Of a stretch of 64,000 nucleotides of DNA, positions 35,532 through 44,568 are shown piece by piece. Origin of the DNA: a virus. The stretch is from positions 80,987 to 144,986 of IMG/VR virus record IMGVR_UViG_3300032238_000599, one strand, 5' to 3'. Position 1 is the first letter of the stretch. Every line of letters starts with the position of its first letter. The notes under the pieces are model-generated. The model was not told where the DNA came from and ran no database searches. It worked only from the letters and a program-made list of their open reading frames with translations. The translations under genes and the position numbers were made by a program.

Positions 35532-36515
35532 ATGGCATCATTAGCTGAAATTCGCGCAAAATTAAAGGAACAAGAAGGTAATCGTTCAAACAACGATGGT
35601 AACAGAACAGGTGGAGATAATTCCATTTATCCGTTCTGGAACTTAAAGGAAGGTTCCGAATCAACAGTCCGTTTTCTTCCTGACGGAAATACCGATAATA
35701 CATTTTTCTGGGTAGAACGTGCAATGATCAAATTGCCTTTTGCTGGGGTCAAAGGCGAAAGTGAAAGCAAGCAGGTTATTGTTAATGTTCCTTGTATGGA
35801 AATGTACGGTGATACTTGCCCAATCCTTTCAGAGGTTCGTGGCTGGTTTAAAGATCCAAGTCTTGAAGACATGGGTCGTAAATACTGGAAGAAACGTTCT
35901 TATATCGCTCAAGGATTTGTTGTCGAAGACGGCCTTGCAGAAAAAGAAACACCAGAAAACCCAATTCGTCGATTCATCATCGGCCCTCAAATTTATCAAC
36001 TTATCCGTGCAGGTTTGTTAGATCCAGAAATGGATGAAAGCCCGACACACTATGCCAAGGGTACTGATTTTAAATTAATCAAAACTTCAAAAGGTGGCTA
36101 TGCTGATTATTCTACATCAAAGTGGAGCCGTCGTACTCGTCCATTAGACGATGCTGAATCAGCCGCAATTGAAAAGAATGGGTTGTTTAATCTAAAAGAT
36201 TACTTGCCTAAGAAACCAGGCGAAATTGAACTCAAAGTTATCAAAGAAATGTTTGAAGCATCAGTAGATGGTGAAGCATTTGACATGGAACGTTGGGGAC
36301 AATACTTCCGCCCAGCAGGTATGAGTGCCGCAACTGGCGATCCTAATTCTGTTAAAGCCGCTCCAAAAGCCGCTCCAGCAGATGATGAGTTTGATGACGA
36401 ACCTCCAGCAGTAAAATCTGCTCCTGCTCCTAAAGCAGAACCAGCCGCAAAGGCTGAAGGTGGCGACAGTCGTGCCCAAGACATCTTGGCAATGATTCGT
36501 AACCGTCAAAAGTAA
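35532..36515 (+). CDS. 32: Single-stranded DNA-binding protein gp32
   Basis: A 327-residue protein. The order is a basic N-terminal LAEIRAKLKEQEG (cooperativity region), an OB-fold core (YPFWNLKEGSESTVRFLPDG, FFWVERAMIKLPF, VNVPCMEMYGDTCPILSEVR, with the Cys residues of a zinc-type site) and an acidic/Ala/Pro tail (ADDEFDDEPPAVKSAPAPKA) as in T4 gp32, which binds partner proteins. Its perfect AGGAGG site predicts strong translation. It opens the replication and recombination region. Confidence 0.92.
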   Translation: MASLAEIRAKLKEQEGNRSNNDGNRTGGDNSIYPFWNLKEGSESTVRFLPDGNTDNTFFWVERAMIKLPFAGVKGESESKQVIVNVPCMEMYGDTCPILSEVRGWFKDPSLEDMGRKYWKKRSYIAQGFVVEDGLAEKETPENPIRRFIIGPQIYQLIRAGLLDPEMDESPTHYAKGTDFKLIKTSKGGYADYSTSKWSRRTRPLDDAESAAIEKNGLFNLKDYLPKKPGEIELKVIKEMFEASVDGEAFDMERWGQYFRPAGMSAATGDPNSVKAAPKAAPADDEFDDEPPAVKSAPAPKAEPAAKAEGGDSRAQDILAMIRNRQK

Positions 36516-36518
36516 TTT

Positions 36519-36541
36519 AATAGGGGGCAAGTCCCCCTATT
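36519..36541 (+). terminator. GC-rich hairpin between gp32 and uvsX
   Basis: A 9-bp stem AATAGGGGG / CCCCCTATT with a 5-nt loop, 3 nt after the gp32 stop. It lacks a T run, so it is more likely an mRNA-stabilising or attenuating hairpin than a full terminator. Confidence 0.6.
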
Positions 36542-36563
36542 CATCATTTAGGAGAACCCCATT

Positions 36564-37634
36564 ATGGCTACAAAAGCCTTCGATTTATCAAAATTTCGCA
36601 AGACGTTGACTAAGAGCATCGACGGTCTTAGCGTTGGATTCCAGGACCCAACTGATTGGGTTAGTACTGGAAATTATGCTCTAAATTATCTTATCAGCGG
36701 TGATTTCAATCGAGGAATTCCGCTAGGTAAGGTTACTGTATTCGCCGGTGAATCTGGTGCAGGCAAAAGTTACATTTGTTCAGGTAATCTTGTTCGCAAT
36801 GCACAAGAACAAGGAATTTATGTTGTTCTAGTTGACAGCGAAAATGCTCTTGATGAAAAATGGCTACATGCTCTTAACGTAGATACCAGCGAAGACAAAC
36901 TACTTAAACTTAATATGGCTATGATTGATGACGTTGCTAAAACTATCAACGAATTCATGAAAGAGTACAAAGTTATGCCAGAAGATTCTCGTCCTAAGGT
37001 CTTATTTGTCATAGACTCATTGGGTATGTTGCTTACCCCTACCGATGTCAACCAGTTTGAAGCGGGAGACCTTAAAGGCGATATGGGCCGTAAACCTAAA
37101 GCATTAACAGCACTAGTTCGTAACTGTGTTAACATGTTTGGCGCGGCAAATGTTGGACTAGTTGCTACTAATCACACATACGCAAGCCAAGATATGTTTG
37201 ACCCAGATGACAAAATTAGTGGTGGTCAAGGTTTTATCTATGCATCAAGTATTGTTGTTGCTATGAAAAAGCTCAAACTTAAAGAAGACGAAGATGGTAA
37301 CAAGATTTCAGAAGTAAAAGGTATTCGTGCCGCATGTAAGATCATGAAGACACGCTATGCTAAACCTTTTGAGTCAGTACAAGTTAAGATTCCTTATGAA
37401 ACAGGTATGAACCCTTACAGCGGGCTAGTTGATTTGTTTGAAGCCAAAGGTTTCTTACAAAAAGATGGCAACAGACTTAAATACGCTGGGTCAGATGAGG
37501 TAAAACTTTACCGTAAAGAATGGGAAAGAAATGAGAACGGCTGTCTTGATAAAGTGATGATTGACTTTGCCGAGAATCCTATTGTACAATCTAACATCGA
37601 CCTTGAAACTGGGGAAATTTTAGAACATGAATGA
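36564..37634 (+). CDS. uvsX: UvsX RecA-like recombinase
   Basis: A 356-residue protein. Walker A GESGAGKS (62-69), VVLVDSENALDE (Asp/Glu of the core), VLFVIDSLGML (Walker B) and GLVATNHTYASQD with DKISGGQGFIYASS (DNA-binding loop 2 region) are all present. It forms filaments on single-stranded DNA with UvsY and gp32 to start recombination-dependent replication. The ribosome site is GGAGA. It overlaps the next gene by 8 nt. Confidence 0.93.
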   Translation: MATKAFDLSKFRKTLTKSIDGLSVGFQDPTDWVSTGNYALNYLISGDFNRGIPLGKVTVFAGESGAGKSYICSGNLVRNAQEQGIYVVLVDSENALDEKWLHALNVDTSEDKLLKLNMAMIDDVAKTINEFMKEYKVMPEDSRPKVLFVIDSLGMLLTPTDVNQFEAGDLKGDMGRKPKALTALVRNCVNMFGAANVGLVATNHTYASQDMFDPDDKISGGQGFIYASSIVVAMKKLKLKEDEDGNKISEVKGIRAACKIMKTRYAKPFESVQVKIPYETGMNPYSGLVDLFEAKGFLQKDGNRLKYAGSDEVKLYRKEWERNENGCLDKVMIDFAENPIVQSNIDLETGEILEHE

Positions 37635-37878
37635 GAATCAAATTGCCGATATTTGGATGCTATTTAAAGAGTATCTAGACAAAAAAACAATGGATGTAGT
37701 AGCAGAACGCTTTGTCGACTTGTTAGCCGACTACGGTGTTAGTGACAGTGTATTAAGTGCCGCTTCAGGTACTGATGAGGTCTTAGACGATGCTATCAGT
37801 TTTTATCTAGATGAAACTAGCGAAGAAGAAGAAGGATTTGAAGAAGATAACTGGGACTACGGCGAAGACGACGATTAA
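37627..37878 (+). CDS. Small acidic conserved protein downstream of uvsX
   Basis: An 83-residue protein: a helical N-terminal part (IADIWMLFKEYLDKKTMDVV, AERFVDLLADYGVSDSVL) and a very acidic tail (EEEEGFEEDNWDYGEDDD). It overlaps uvsX by 8 nt and ends 2 nt before uvsY, so it is expected to be expressed with both. The acidic tail recalls DNA-mimic or gp32-like tails. The function is unknown. Confidence 0.7.
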   Translation: MNENQIADIWMLFKEYLDKKTMDVVAERFVDLLADYGVSDSVLSAASGTDEVLDDAISFYLDETSEEEEGFEEDNWDYGEDDD

Positions 37879-37880
37879 TT

Positions 37881-38333
37881 ATGTGGTACTCAAAGATTAG
37901 TAAGGACATTTCCTACATTCCAGATGCTGTGGAATATTTCAATGCCGAATTAGAGGACGCAAGAAGTGATGCTCGTATAACGGGAAATATAGAAAAGGCC
38001 GCGGCCAGTATGCCAGGTATTGTGGAACAACGGTTTAGTCAACTTCAAGAGATTGAAGCTATTCTTGAGTACCTCAACATTGAACTAAGACGACTACGTA
38101 GTCAACATTTTCGAAAATATTTAGAAAATTATCAACGGGCTTTGTCTTCTAGAGACTGTGAAAAGTTTGTGGAAGGCGAAGCTGACGTTGTTGACTTTGA
38201 AAAAATTATTAATGAGTTTGCCTTGCTAAGAAATCGATGGCTAGGTATTACTAAAGCACTTGATGTTAAGCAATGGCAGTTATCCAATGTGATTAAACTA
38301 AGAACTGCTGGCATGGAAGACGCTACTTTATGA
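37881..38333 (+). CDS. uvsY: UvsY recombination mediator
   Basis: A 150-residue helical protein. The segment LEYLNIELRRLRSQHFRKYL, then YQRALSSRDCEKFVEGEADV followed by NRWLGITKALDVKQWQLSNV, has the UvsY pattern (T4 UvsY is 137 residues). UvsY displaces gp32 and loads UvsX on single-stranded DNA. It overlaps the next gene by 4 nt. Confidence 0.88.
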   Translation: MWYSKISKDISYIPDAVEYFNAELEDARSDARITGNIEKAAASMPGIVEQRFSQLQEIEAILEYLNIELRRLRSQHFRKYLENYQRALSSRDCEKFVEGEADVVDFEKIINEFALLRNRWLGITKALDVKQWQLSNVIKLRTAGMEDATL

Positions 38334-39151
38334 AGCAAAAACCAACTTTATTTTTTAATGGTTGTAGTTTTGTTCACGGTGATAGTTTACTAACAGATTT
38401 TCCAGGAGAGCTTAATCTTTCCGATCGTGTTAGCAAACTAACTGACCATAAAACTGTAAATCTTGCAATTTATGGTGCTACTAACGACCTAATTACTTTT
38501 ACAACCATTGAATATTTTAACAACCTTTCTCCAGAAGAGAGAAAAAATCATGTGGCATGCATTGGATGGACCGAGTGTTCACGTACAATGATTCCACATC
38601 CGTATCTTGACATCCCTGACAGGGATTATATCAACCCTGACAACATTTACAACTTGCAAAAACTGTGGATGCACCTAAATCTCATTGTTTTGAAACATGC
38701 AGACGAAGATGTGCGTGAAAGGTTCCGCCCGTTAGTGAAAGAAATGCTTATACACATGGGCGAGCCCTATTGGTTTAAAGAGCATGTCAAAAATATTATC
38801 TTACTTGAAAATTATTTCAAGGCAAATGGCATTCCATATATGTTTTGGAACAGCATTGGCTTACCTATTAACAGACTAGACAAGCAAACTAGGGCAACTT
38901 TCGAAAAATACGTCGATTGGACAAAATGGATCAACTGGGCTGAACTAGATTTAGGAGTAAACCTTGCTCCGCCACCGAACGCCACACATCAATACAATCA
39001 AAAATACGGTGTGCTCGGTATGATGATGAATGATAGCGTAAAATATGAGGATGTGTGGACTAGTACAGGACATCCTGGACCTATCACTTGTCAAAAATGG
39101 GCTGAAGTTTTAGTACAACATTTAAAAATCAAAAATCTCATAGAAATTTGA
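38330..39151 (+). CDS. SGNH/GDSL-hydrolase-like protein
   Basis: A 273-residue protein. The opening LFFNGCSFVHGDSL resembles block I of SGNH hydrolases (catalytic Ser in the GCSF or GDS part), VNLAIYGATNDLITF could be the Gly/Asn block, and the C-terminal STGHPGPITCQKWAEVL resembles the last block with the catalytic His. Such enzymes are esterases, lipases or acetyl-esterases. It lies in the middle of the recombination operon, overlapping uvsY by 4 nt. The assignment is moderate; the substrate is unknown. Confidence 0.5.
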   Translation: MKQKPTLFFNGCSFVHGDSLLTDFPGELNLSDRVSKLTDHKTVNLAIYGATNDLITFTTIEYFNNLSPEERKNHVACIGWTECSRTMIPHPYLDIPDRDYINPDNIYNLQKLWMHLNLIVLKHADEDVRERFRPLVKEMLIHMGEPYWFKEHVKNIILLENYFKANGIPYMFWNSIGLPINRLDKQTRATFEKYVDWTKWINWAELDLGVNLAPPPNATHQYNQKYGVLGMMMNDSVKYEDVWTSTGHPGPITCQKWAEVLVQHLKIKNLIEI

Positions 39152-39176
39152 CATTTTTGTTAACGTATGTTATAAT
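39148..39176 (+). promoter_or_regulatory. Consensus sigma70 promoter (TTGACA-17-TATAAT)
   Basis: Perfect hexamers and a 17-bp spacer. The -35 contains the TGA stop of the upstream gene. The -10 ends only 6 nt before the ATG at 39183, so the predicted start point falls on or next to the AUG; no ribosome site is present. Confidence 0.9.
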
Positions 39177-39182
39177 AAAAAC

Positions 39183-40376
39183 ATGACCACTATTGATAAA
39201 ATACTAAAAGAAATTTCCGCTATTGGATTTGATAAGTTGCAACCTAGCTTGCCTAAGCGAGATGTGAAAATTCTTAAAAATTTGGTGGTTTTAATCACTA
39301 GGCCTGAATACATTTCAGAAAATCAAGGAAAATTATTAATAAAAATTTTCAATGAAAACATTAGCTCCCTTAGTTTTCTAAATTTAGACTTAGCTGAAAT
39401 TTTAAAATCGCCATCGTGGTCGAGGCCCTTTCGAAAAATTATACAAACTCGAAAAATTGGAATTTTTCAGGCAGACACCGGTGAAAAATCAATTCAACTT
39501 GAATTCACGTTCACTAGTACGTTAAAGAAAATTTTACAAAACCTCACAAAATCTATTCAAGACGGAACTTCTAGTGTTACTATTGTTAGCGGAAGAATTT
39601 ATCGAATTCCACTCACAGAAAAAAATCTAGTGCTAGTAGTAGATGCATTTAAAAACCATAATTTTGAGGTTTCCACGGAAATTTTAAGTTTTTACGAAAC
39701 CATAAAATCTTGGGATGGTAAAGAATTTAAGAAAAATTTTGAAATTTTTTCTGAAAGCAATTCATCTCTAAGAGAAACTATTAAAAAAATGTTAAATCTT
39801 GAAACTGAGCCATCGGAGTTGATTCTTAGTGATCGAAAAATTCAGTTTCAGTACCAATTTTTACCAAAAAAAACTGAAGATACATTAACGTCGATTATAG
39901 CAAATAGAACTTCCAGCAAAGTTTATGTTAACAGTACAACATATTCAATGATAGACTTGGTAGCATCATTAAAAGAGCTACATCGGTTGCCATTGCTAGT
40001 TGTTTTTAATGGTTATAGTGAAACAGAAAGCCTAAAAAATCTGGAAATTTTGAGTCAAGCATTAGAAAATTCTAAAATTGATGATCGTGTAGGAATTTAT
40101 TTCCGCTTTGAAAATACTAACAGCGGAAAAGTTTTTAATCAAACTATTGCAGAGAAAAAATATAATTCTTTCCTTGACACTGACATTAATTGCGCTGGAA
40201 TTATTGGTGGAAAAATACCAAAATTTTTCCTTTCTTCCGCATGGCGCCCACAAGCTGTTATTAGTTTTACTAATAATTTAAAACACAATAAAGCCTCTGT
40301 CTATTGCAATAGTTGTGATTTAATTGTATACTATAACGAAAAGAAACCTCTAATAATAAACAATAATGACTTGTAA
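39183..40376 (+). CDS. Conserved unknown protein upstream of uvsW
   Basis: A 397-residue, very AT-rich gene with a Lys/Ile/Ser-rich product. The sequence begins MTTIDKILKEISAIGFDKLQ. The C-terminal part (VGIYFRFENTNSGKVFNQTI, then CAGIIGGKIPKFFLSS and ASVYCNSCDLIVYY) matches my memory of a conserved protein found directly upstream of uvsW in aquatic T4-like phages, with no known function. The gene overlaps uvsW by 11 nt. Early expression is predicted from its sigma70 promoter. Confidence 0.7.
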   Translation: MTTIDKILKEISAIGFDKLQPSLPKRDVKILKNLVVLITRPEYISENQGKLLIKIFNENISSLSFLNLDLAEILKSPSWSRPFRKIIQTRKIGIFQADTGEKSIQLEFTFTSTLKKILQNLTKSIQDGTSSVTIVSGRIYRIPLTEKNLVLVVDAFKNHNFEVSTEILSFYETIKSWDGKEFKKNFEIFSESNSSLRETIKKMLNLETEPSELILSDRKIQFQYQFLPKKTEDTLTSIIANRTSSKVYVNSTTYSMIDLVASLKELHRLPLLVVFNGYSETESLKNLEILSQALENSKIDDRVGIYFRFENTNSGKVFNQTIAEKKYNSFLDTDINCAGIIGGKIPKFFLSSAWRPQAVISFTNNLKHNKASVYCNSCDLIVYYNEKKPLIINNNDL

Positions 40377-41820
40377 ATTAATCATTCGAGATGAAGTTAA
40401 TATTAAGCTAGAAGGCCTAGAAGTTGAGGTAAGACGTAAACTTGTAAATGCCTTCAAGTATGAAATACCTTACGCTCGTTATCAGCCTGCATATAAATTA
40501 GGTAGATGGGATGGCACAGTTAGTTTATTTGGATTAGGCGGTAACGGTTATCTATATCAACTAGAAAAAGTTCTTGAAATTTTAACAAATCAAGGCGTTG
40601 AAATCGACGAAATAGAAGATCTAAGAAATTCTGTTAAATTAAATTTTACTGAAATCGCACAAGATTTTTGGGGCGACATGTGTTGGCCAACTGGACATAG
40701 ATTTGCTGGGGAACCTATACGTCTTAGAGATGATCAAGTTGACGTTGTTAATAATTTTTTAAAAAATCCACAAAGTTTACAAGAGGTAGCAACAGGTGCA
40801 GGTAAGACCATTATGACTGCAACCATGGCTAAAATATGTGAGCCATATGGCCGAACTATCGTCATAGTACCTAATAAAGATCTTGTTACCCAGACAGAAG
40901 AAGATTTTCGAAATGTCAAACTAGATGTCGGTGTTTATTTCGGTGATAGGAAAGAACTTGGCAAAACACACACTATTTGTACTTGGCAAAGTCTAAACAT
41001 TTTAGATAAAAAATCTCATGATAATGCAACACTAACACTGGCTGAATTTCTTGACGGTGTTCAAACAGTAATTGTTGACGAAGTACACATGGCTAAAGCA
41101 GATGTGTTAAAAAAATTATTAACGCAAAACTTAGCCAATGCTCCAATTCGTTGGGGACTAACAGGAACAGTACCAAAAGAGAAATATGAACACGAACAGA
41201 TATTTGCAAGTATTGGTCCAGTTGTAGGACGAGTGACAGCTAAGGAATTACAAGATAAAGGCGTATTATCTAATTGTCATGTTAACATTGTACAAATGGT
41301 TGACATTAGGGAATTTAGAAGTTATACTGATGAAGTTAAGTATCTTGTAACAGATGACGATAGAATGATTTACATCAGTAAGTTAATTAAATCTATTTCA
41401 GAATCTGGAAATACATTGGTACTTGTAAATCGTATAGACTCAGGTAGGTTCCTAGTCAACGAGATAGAAGATAGTGCTTTTATTTCCGGTGAGGTTAAAG
41501 GCTCTACTCGAAAAGAGGAATACAAGGGACATGCAACTGCTGATAACAAGATTACTGTGGCGACTTATGGTGTGGCCGCTGTGGGTATTAATATCCCTCG
41601 TATTTTTAATCTGGTTCTTTTGGAATCCGGAAAGAGCTTTACACGAGTTATACAAAGCATTGGGCGAGGTATTAGAAAAGCTGAAGACAAAGACTTCGTA
41701 CAAATCTGGGATTTAACGTCAACTTGCAAATATGCAAAACGACATCTCACAGAAAGGAAGAAATTTTATAAAGACGCCAAATATCCATTTACAATAGAAA
41801 AGGTAGACTGGCAAAAATAA
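40366..41820 (+). CDS. uvsW: UvsW RNA-DNA/DNA helicase
   Basis: A 484-residue superfamily 2 helicase. The N-terminal domain (ARYQPAYKLGRWDGTVSLFG) is typical of UvsW. Walker A ATGAGKT (142-148), DEVH (238-241), LTGTVP (motif III) and QSIGRGIR (motif VI) are all visible. UvsW removes R-loops and branch-migrates recombination intermediates, moving the phage from origin-dependent to recombination-dependent replication. It is driven with the 39183 gene from one sigma70 promoter. Confidence 0.93.
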   Translation: MTCKLIIRDEVNIKLEGLEVEVRRKLVNAFKYEIPYARYQPAYKLGRWDGTVSLFGLGGNGYLYQLEKVLEILTNQGVEIDEIEDLRNSVKLNFTEIAQDFWGDMCWPTGHRFAGEPIRLRDDQVDVVNNFLKNPQSLQEVATGAGKTIMTATMAKICEPYGRTIVIVPNKDLVTQTEEDFRNVKLDVGVYFGDRKELGKTHTICTWQSLNILDKKSHDNATLTLAEFLDGVQTVIVDEVHMAKADVLKKLLTQNLANAPIRWGLTGTVPKEKYEHEQIFASIGPVVGRVTAKELQDKGVLSNCHVNIVQMVDIREFRSYTDEVKYLVTDDDRMIYISKLIKSISESGNTLVLVNRIDSGRFLVNEIEDSAFISGEVKGSTRKEEYKGHATADNKITVATYGVAAVGINIPRIFNLVLLESGKSFTRVIQSIGRGIRKAEDKDFVQIWDLTSTCKYAKRHLTERKKFYKDAKYPFTIEKVDWQK

Positions 41821-41824
41821 CAAC

Positions 41825-42331
41825 ATGCAAATATTAACATTAGAAAATAAAACATTTCAACTAAACAATTTACCCGATGAGGTAGATGAAAACACTAGGT
41901 TTGCTGTATTAGACAACAGCGCACCTGCAGAACCAGACTTCTTTTTTGTACCATTAATATTTTTAGAAAGTTTTAATGCGCCAGCAATGGTATTAAGAAT
42001 CGGTGAAAACGAAGTAACAATGCCCATAGATTGGAGCATTGCAGTTGGCGATAGTTCTAGTTCGTGCGATATTGAAATACTTCCGCTTACAAGTCTTAAT
42101 GATAGGGGATTTGAAGCATTAGTTTTTAATCCCCTAAGTTCATTTAGGGTAGAATTTAAAAAAATTGAAATTATAAATTTTTACAATGATGTTAAATGGT
42201 ATTTCCCTAAGATGCGTAACGGGCAATTATTAGCAGTTCCAACTCAGCAAGGACACAAACCAGAGTGTTCATACTTTGTTAAAGAGATTAGTAGACAAAG
42301 TGAAATTATTCAATTAGACAAATTATTATGA
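41825..42331 (+). CDS. Conserved small beta-rich protein, unknown
   Basis: A 168-residue soluble protein 4 nt after uvsW. Stretches such as DFFFVPLIFLESFNAPAMVL and FEALVFNPLSSFRVEFKKIE suggest a beta-rich fold. No catalytic motif is recognised. It overlaps the next gene by 4 nt, so it belongs to the uvsW operon. The function is unknown. Confidence 0.6.
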   Translation: MQILTLENKTFQLNNLPDEVDENTRFAVLDNSAPAEPDFFFVPLIFLESFNAPAMVLRIGENEVTMPIDWSIAVGDSSSSCDIEILPLTSLNDRGFEALVFNPLSSFRVEFKKIEIINFYNDVKWYFPKMRNGQLLAVPTQQGHKPECSYFVKEISRQSEIIQLDKLL

Positions 42332-42975
42332 CATTAAAAGTTGCATATTTCCAACCAGTAGTACTAGCAATAGACCAAGTTCCGCCAGTTGAATTTAGCC
42401 GTATGTACAGCCTAGTAGAAAGTCTACACAACCGTCCTGAACTTAATGATGCTGACAATCCTTTTATCAGTATCCGTGGCGGACAACAGATACAAGTATA
42501 TCCTAATGAATATAACTTAGATGTTAAATGGTTAGTTGATTGGGTTGAGTTAATGGCGCAAGGTTATATGGAATTAATCATTGCTCAAAGCGGAACTGAG
42601 GACTTAAAATACTGCAAACCTGTCTGTGTTAGTATTTGGACTATTCGTCAACAAGAAGGCGACTACCAGGAAATGCATAGTCACCCAACAGGCAATTTAA
42701 GTGGTAACATCTATATCACTGCTCCAGAACTTGATGATGATTTAAAACAACCAAGTGACAGTCAAATTCTTTTTAGACTTCCACATACACGAGATGTTGG
42801 CAAGTTTATTATGAATGACACTTGGAAATATAGTCCAGCACCCGGAACGTTTGTCCTATTCCCAAGTTATCTTCCACATACAGTTTACCCATGGAAGGGT
42901 CCTGGTTATAGAACAGTAATGGCGTTCGATATCAAGTTAATTCCCAAGGATGAACTAGCTAATGGGAACACTTAA
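42328..42975 (+). CDS. 2OG-Fe(II) oxygenase (2OG-FeII_Oxy_5 type)
   Basis: A 215-residue protein with QEMHSHPTGNLSGNIYI (His117, His119), FVLFPSYLPHTVYP (His184) and GYRTVMAFDIKL (Arg195), the same pattern as the 15732-16328 gene and the 2OG-FeII_Oxy_5 family. It is embedded among replication genes, overlapping its neighbours on both sides, so it is expected early or mid infection, unlike the paralogue in the late region. A nucleic-acid or protein substrate is possible; the sequence does not decide. Confidence 0.8.
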   Translation: MTLKVAYFQPVVLAIDQVPPVEFSRMYSLVESLHNRPELNDADNPFISIRGGQQIQVYPNEYNLDVKWLVDWVELMAQGYMELIIAQSGTEDLKYCKPVCVSIWTIRQQEGDYQEMHSHPTGNLSGNIYITAPELDDDLKQPSDSQILFRLPHTRDVGKFIMNDTWKYSPAPGTFVLFPSYLPHTVYPWKGPGYRTVMAFDIKLIPKDELANGNT

Positions 42976-43231
42976 ACCCGGTGCCACTTACATATATGAA
43001 CGTTCTGGCGGAACAGTTTATGCCAGAGAATTTGGATCCACAGAACGAAAAGTAATCGGGTATGAATGGCCAAATAAAGCAGATCCCCTCCAATATGATT
43101 TAGTCGAAACACAACTTTGGCAAGATATTGTTCATGCAGGGAAAACCAATCCCACTTTACAAAAAGCCTTAGATCGTGCTAAAATGTTGTACAACATGAG
43201 TGAAGAATATGAGCGAAAAGATCGAACTTAA
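42962..43231 (+). CDS. Small conserved protein, unknown
   Basis: An 89-residue protein (LKPGATYIYERSGGTVYARE, ERKVIGYEWPNKADPLQYDL). It overlaps the preceding oxygenase by 14 nt and the next gene by 23 nt. I recall a small protein of this type in aquatic T4-like phages in the same neighbourhood. The pattern is a small beta hairpin followed by helices. No function is assigned. Confidence 0.65.
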   Translation: MGTLKPGATYIYERSGGTVYAREFGSTERKVIGYEWPNKADPLQYDLVETQLWQDIVHAGKTNPTLQKALDRAKMLYNMSEEYERKDRT

Positions 43232-43685
43232 AGAAAAACTAGCCGCAGTAGACATGAACTTTCGTTCCCTATGGGATGAAATAGATGACGCCCAACGAAA
43301 AAGTTTGAAGAGCGAACTTTATATTTTAAATCGATATATCAGTAGTGCAAAAGGTCAGAACAGAGAAACACAAGAACATTTTGTGTTAACTGTCAACGAA
43401 TATTTTAATAAAAATTGGAACGACCTACAGAAACATCCTAAACTGTTATGGCTATTACTTTGTATGTGTTCTTGGGATGGTCAAAAAATTATGTTCCACG
43501 AATGGATAGGATTTAAGAAAAAGAAGGGCGACACTAAAATTCTTAAATTTTTACTTGAAATTTATCCTAATAGAAAACACGACGAACTTGAAATGTTAGC
43601 ACAAACCATGACGGGTAAAGAAGCAAGAGAGCTTGCTAGAACGCATGGGTACGATGACAAACAAGTTGAAAAGATGTTTAAATAA
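43209..43685 (+). CDS. 62: Probable clamp-loader small subunit gp62
   Basis: A 158-residue helical protein. The ATG at 43209 (MSEKIELKEKL) is preferred to a GTG at 43200. The segment EHFVLTVNEYFNKNWNDLQK then HPKLLWLLLCMCSWDG and HEWIGFKKKK has a layout like T4 gp62, which binds gp44 to load the sliding clamp, although identity to T4 is low. gp44 and gp45 are not in the window. The call rests on pattern and neighbourhood and could be wrong. Confidence 0.5.
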   Translation: MSEKIELKEKLAAVDMNFRSLWDEIDDAQRKSLKSELYILNRYISSAKGQNRETQEHFVLTVNEYFNKNWNDLQKHPKLLWLLLCMCSWDGQKIMFHEWIGFKKKKGDTKILKFLLEIYPNRKHDELEMLAQTMTGKEARELARTHGYDDKQVEKMFK

Positions 43686-43690
43686 TAGTG

Positions 43691-44389
43691 ATGCTAAACT
43701 TGAAACCAGTAGATCAACCTTATGTATGTTCGCATTGTAATAGCGGATTTATGAAGGAAAAAACATTAACTGTTCATATGTGCGAACAGAAGCGTAGGTA
43801 TTTGGCTCGTTCAGAGAAACACGTTCAGATAGGTTATCAAGCATACATTAAATTTTATCAGCTTACACAAAGATTCCAAGGCGAAAAAACCTATGACGAA
43901 TTTTCACGTAGTCCGTATTACAACGCTTTCATAAAATTTGGAAGTTTTGTTAGCAATGTTAACCCGTTGTATCCTCAACATTATATCGACTGGGTAGTAA
44001 CTAGTAACGTGAAATTAGATCACTGGTGTCGTCAAGAACTCTACGACAAGTATGTGCTTGAGTTGATTAAAACAGAAAATGTAGAGACAGCATTACAACG
44101 AACGCTAGCTCATATGATGGATTGGGCAGAAGAAAAAAATGCAGTATGGAATCATTATTTTGATTACGTAAGCCTTAGTCGTGCTACATTTGATATTAGA
44201 GATGGTAAGATAAGTCCGTGGGTTATACTTAACTGCCAAGCAGGAAAAACAATGCTATCTAAAATGAATGACGAACAGCTAGAAGCTATAAGTGCCGTAA
44301 TTGATCCAGAGTATTGGATGAGGACATTCCGTAAGCAAAAACAAGATGTAGAACTTGTTCGACAAGTTCTTGAGGAAGCTAAATTATGA
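43691..44389 (+). CDS. Zinc-finger-containing conserved protein, unknown
   Basis: A 232-residue protein. The ATG at 43691 is preferred to the GTG at 43688. A single C2HC-type finger opens the protein: YVCSHCNSGFMKEKTLTVHM followed by CEQ (about residues 11-33). The rest is helical and charged (YDEFSRSPYYNAFIKFGSFV, HYIDWVVTSNVKLDHWCRQE). Position among clamp-loader, DnaE-like and primase genes suggests a replication or regulatory role. It overlaps the next gene by 4 nt. Confidence 0.65.
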   Translation: MLNLKPVDQPYVCSHCNSGFMKEKTLTVHMCEQKRRYLARSEKHVQIGYQAYIKFYQLTQRFQGEKTYDEFSRSPYYNAFIKFGSFVSNVNPLYPQHYIDWVVTSNVKLDHWCRQELYDKYVLELIKTENVETALQRTLAHMMDWAEEKNAVWNHYFDYVSLSRATFDIRDGKISPWVILNCQAGKTMLSKMNDEQLEAISAVIDPEYWMRTFRKQKQDVELVRQVLEEAKL

Positions 44390-44568
44390 TTACCCCAGGA
44401 AATACAGAAGCAGTACAGTTAGGCCTAGAAGTAATTTTAAGTGAAGACGATAAAACAGTCTATGTAAAATTTACAGGTTTTGAAAACATAGAAGAAGCAG
44501 ATAATTATGCTTCTTACTTAACTGATACATTACCATTATTACTTTTTGAATCTGAAATAAAACACTAA
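44386..44568 (+). CDS. Small unknown protein in the replication operon
   Basis: A 60-residue protein (VQLGLEVILSEDDKTVYVKF and FENIEEADNYASYLTDTLP). It is bounded by a 4-nt overlap upstream and a 1-nt overlap (TAATG) downstream. The tight coupling supports a real gene. No domain is recognised. Confidence 0.6.
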   Translation: MITPGNTEAVQLGLEVILSEDDKTVYVKFTGFENIEEADNYASYLTDTLPLLLFESEIKH

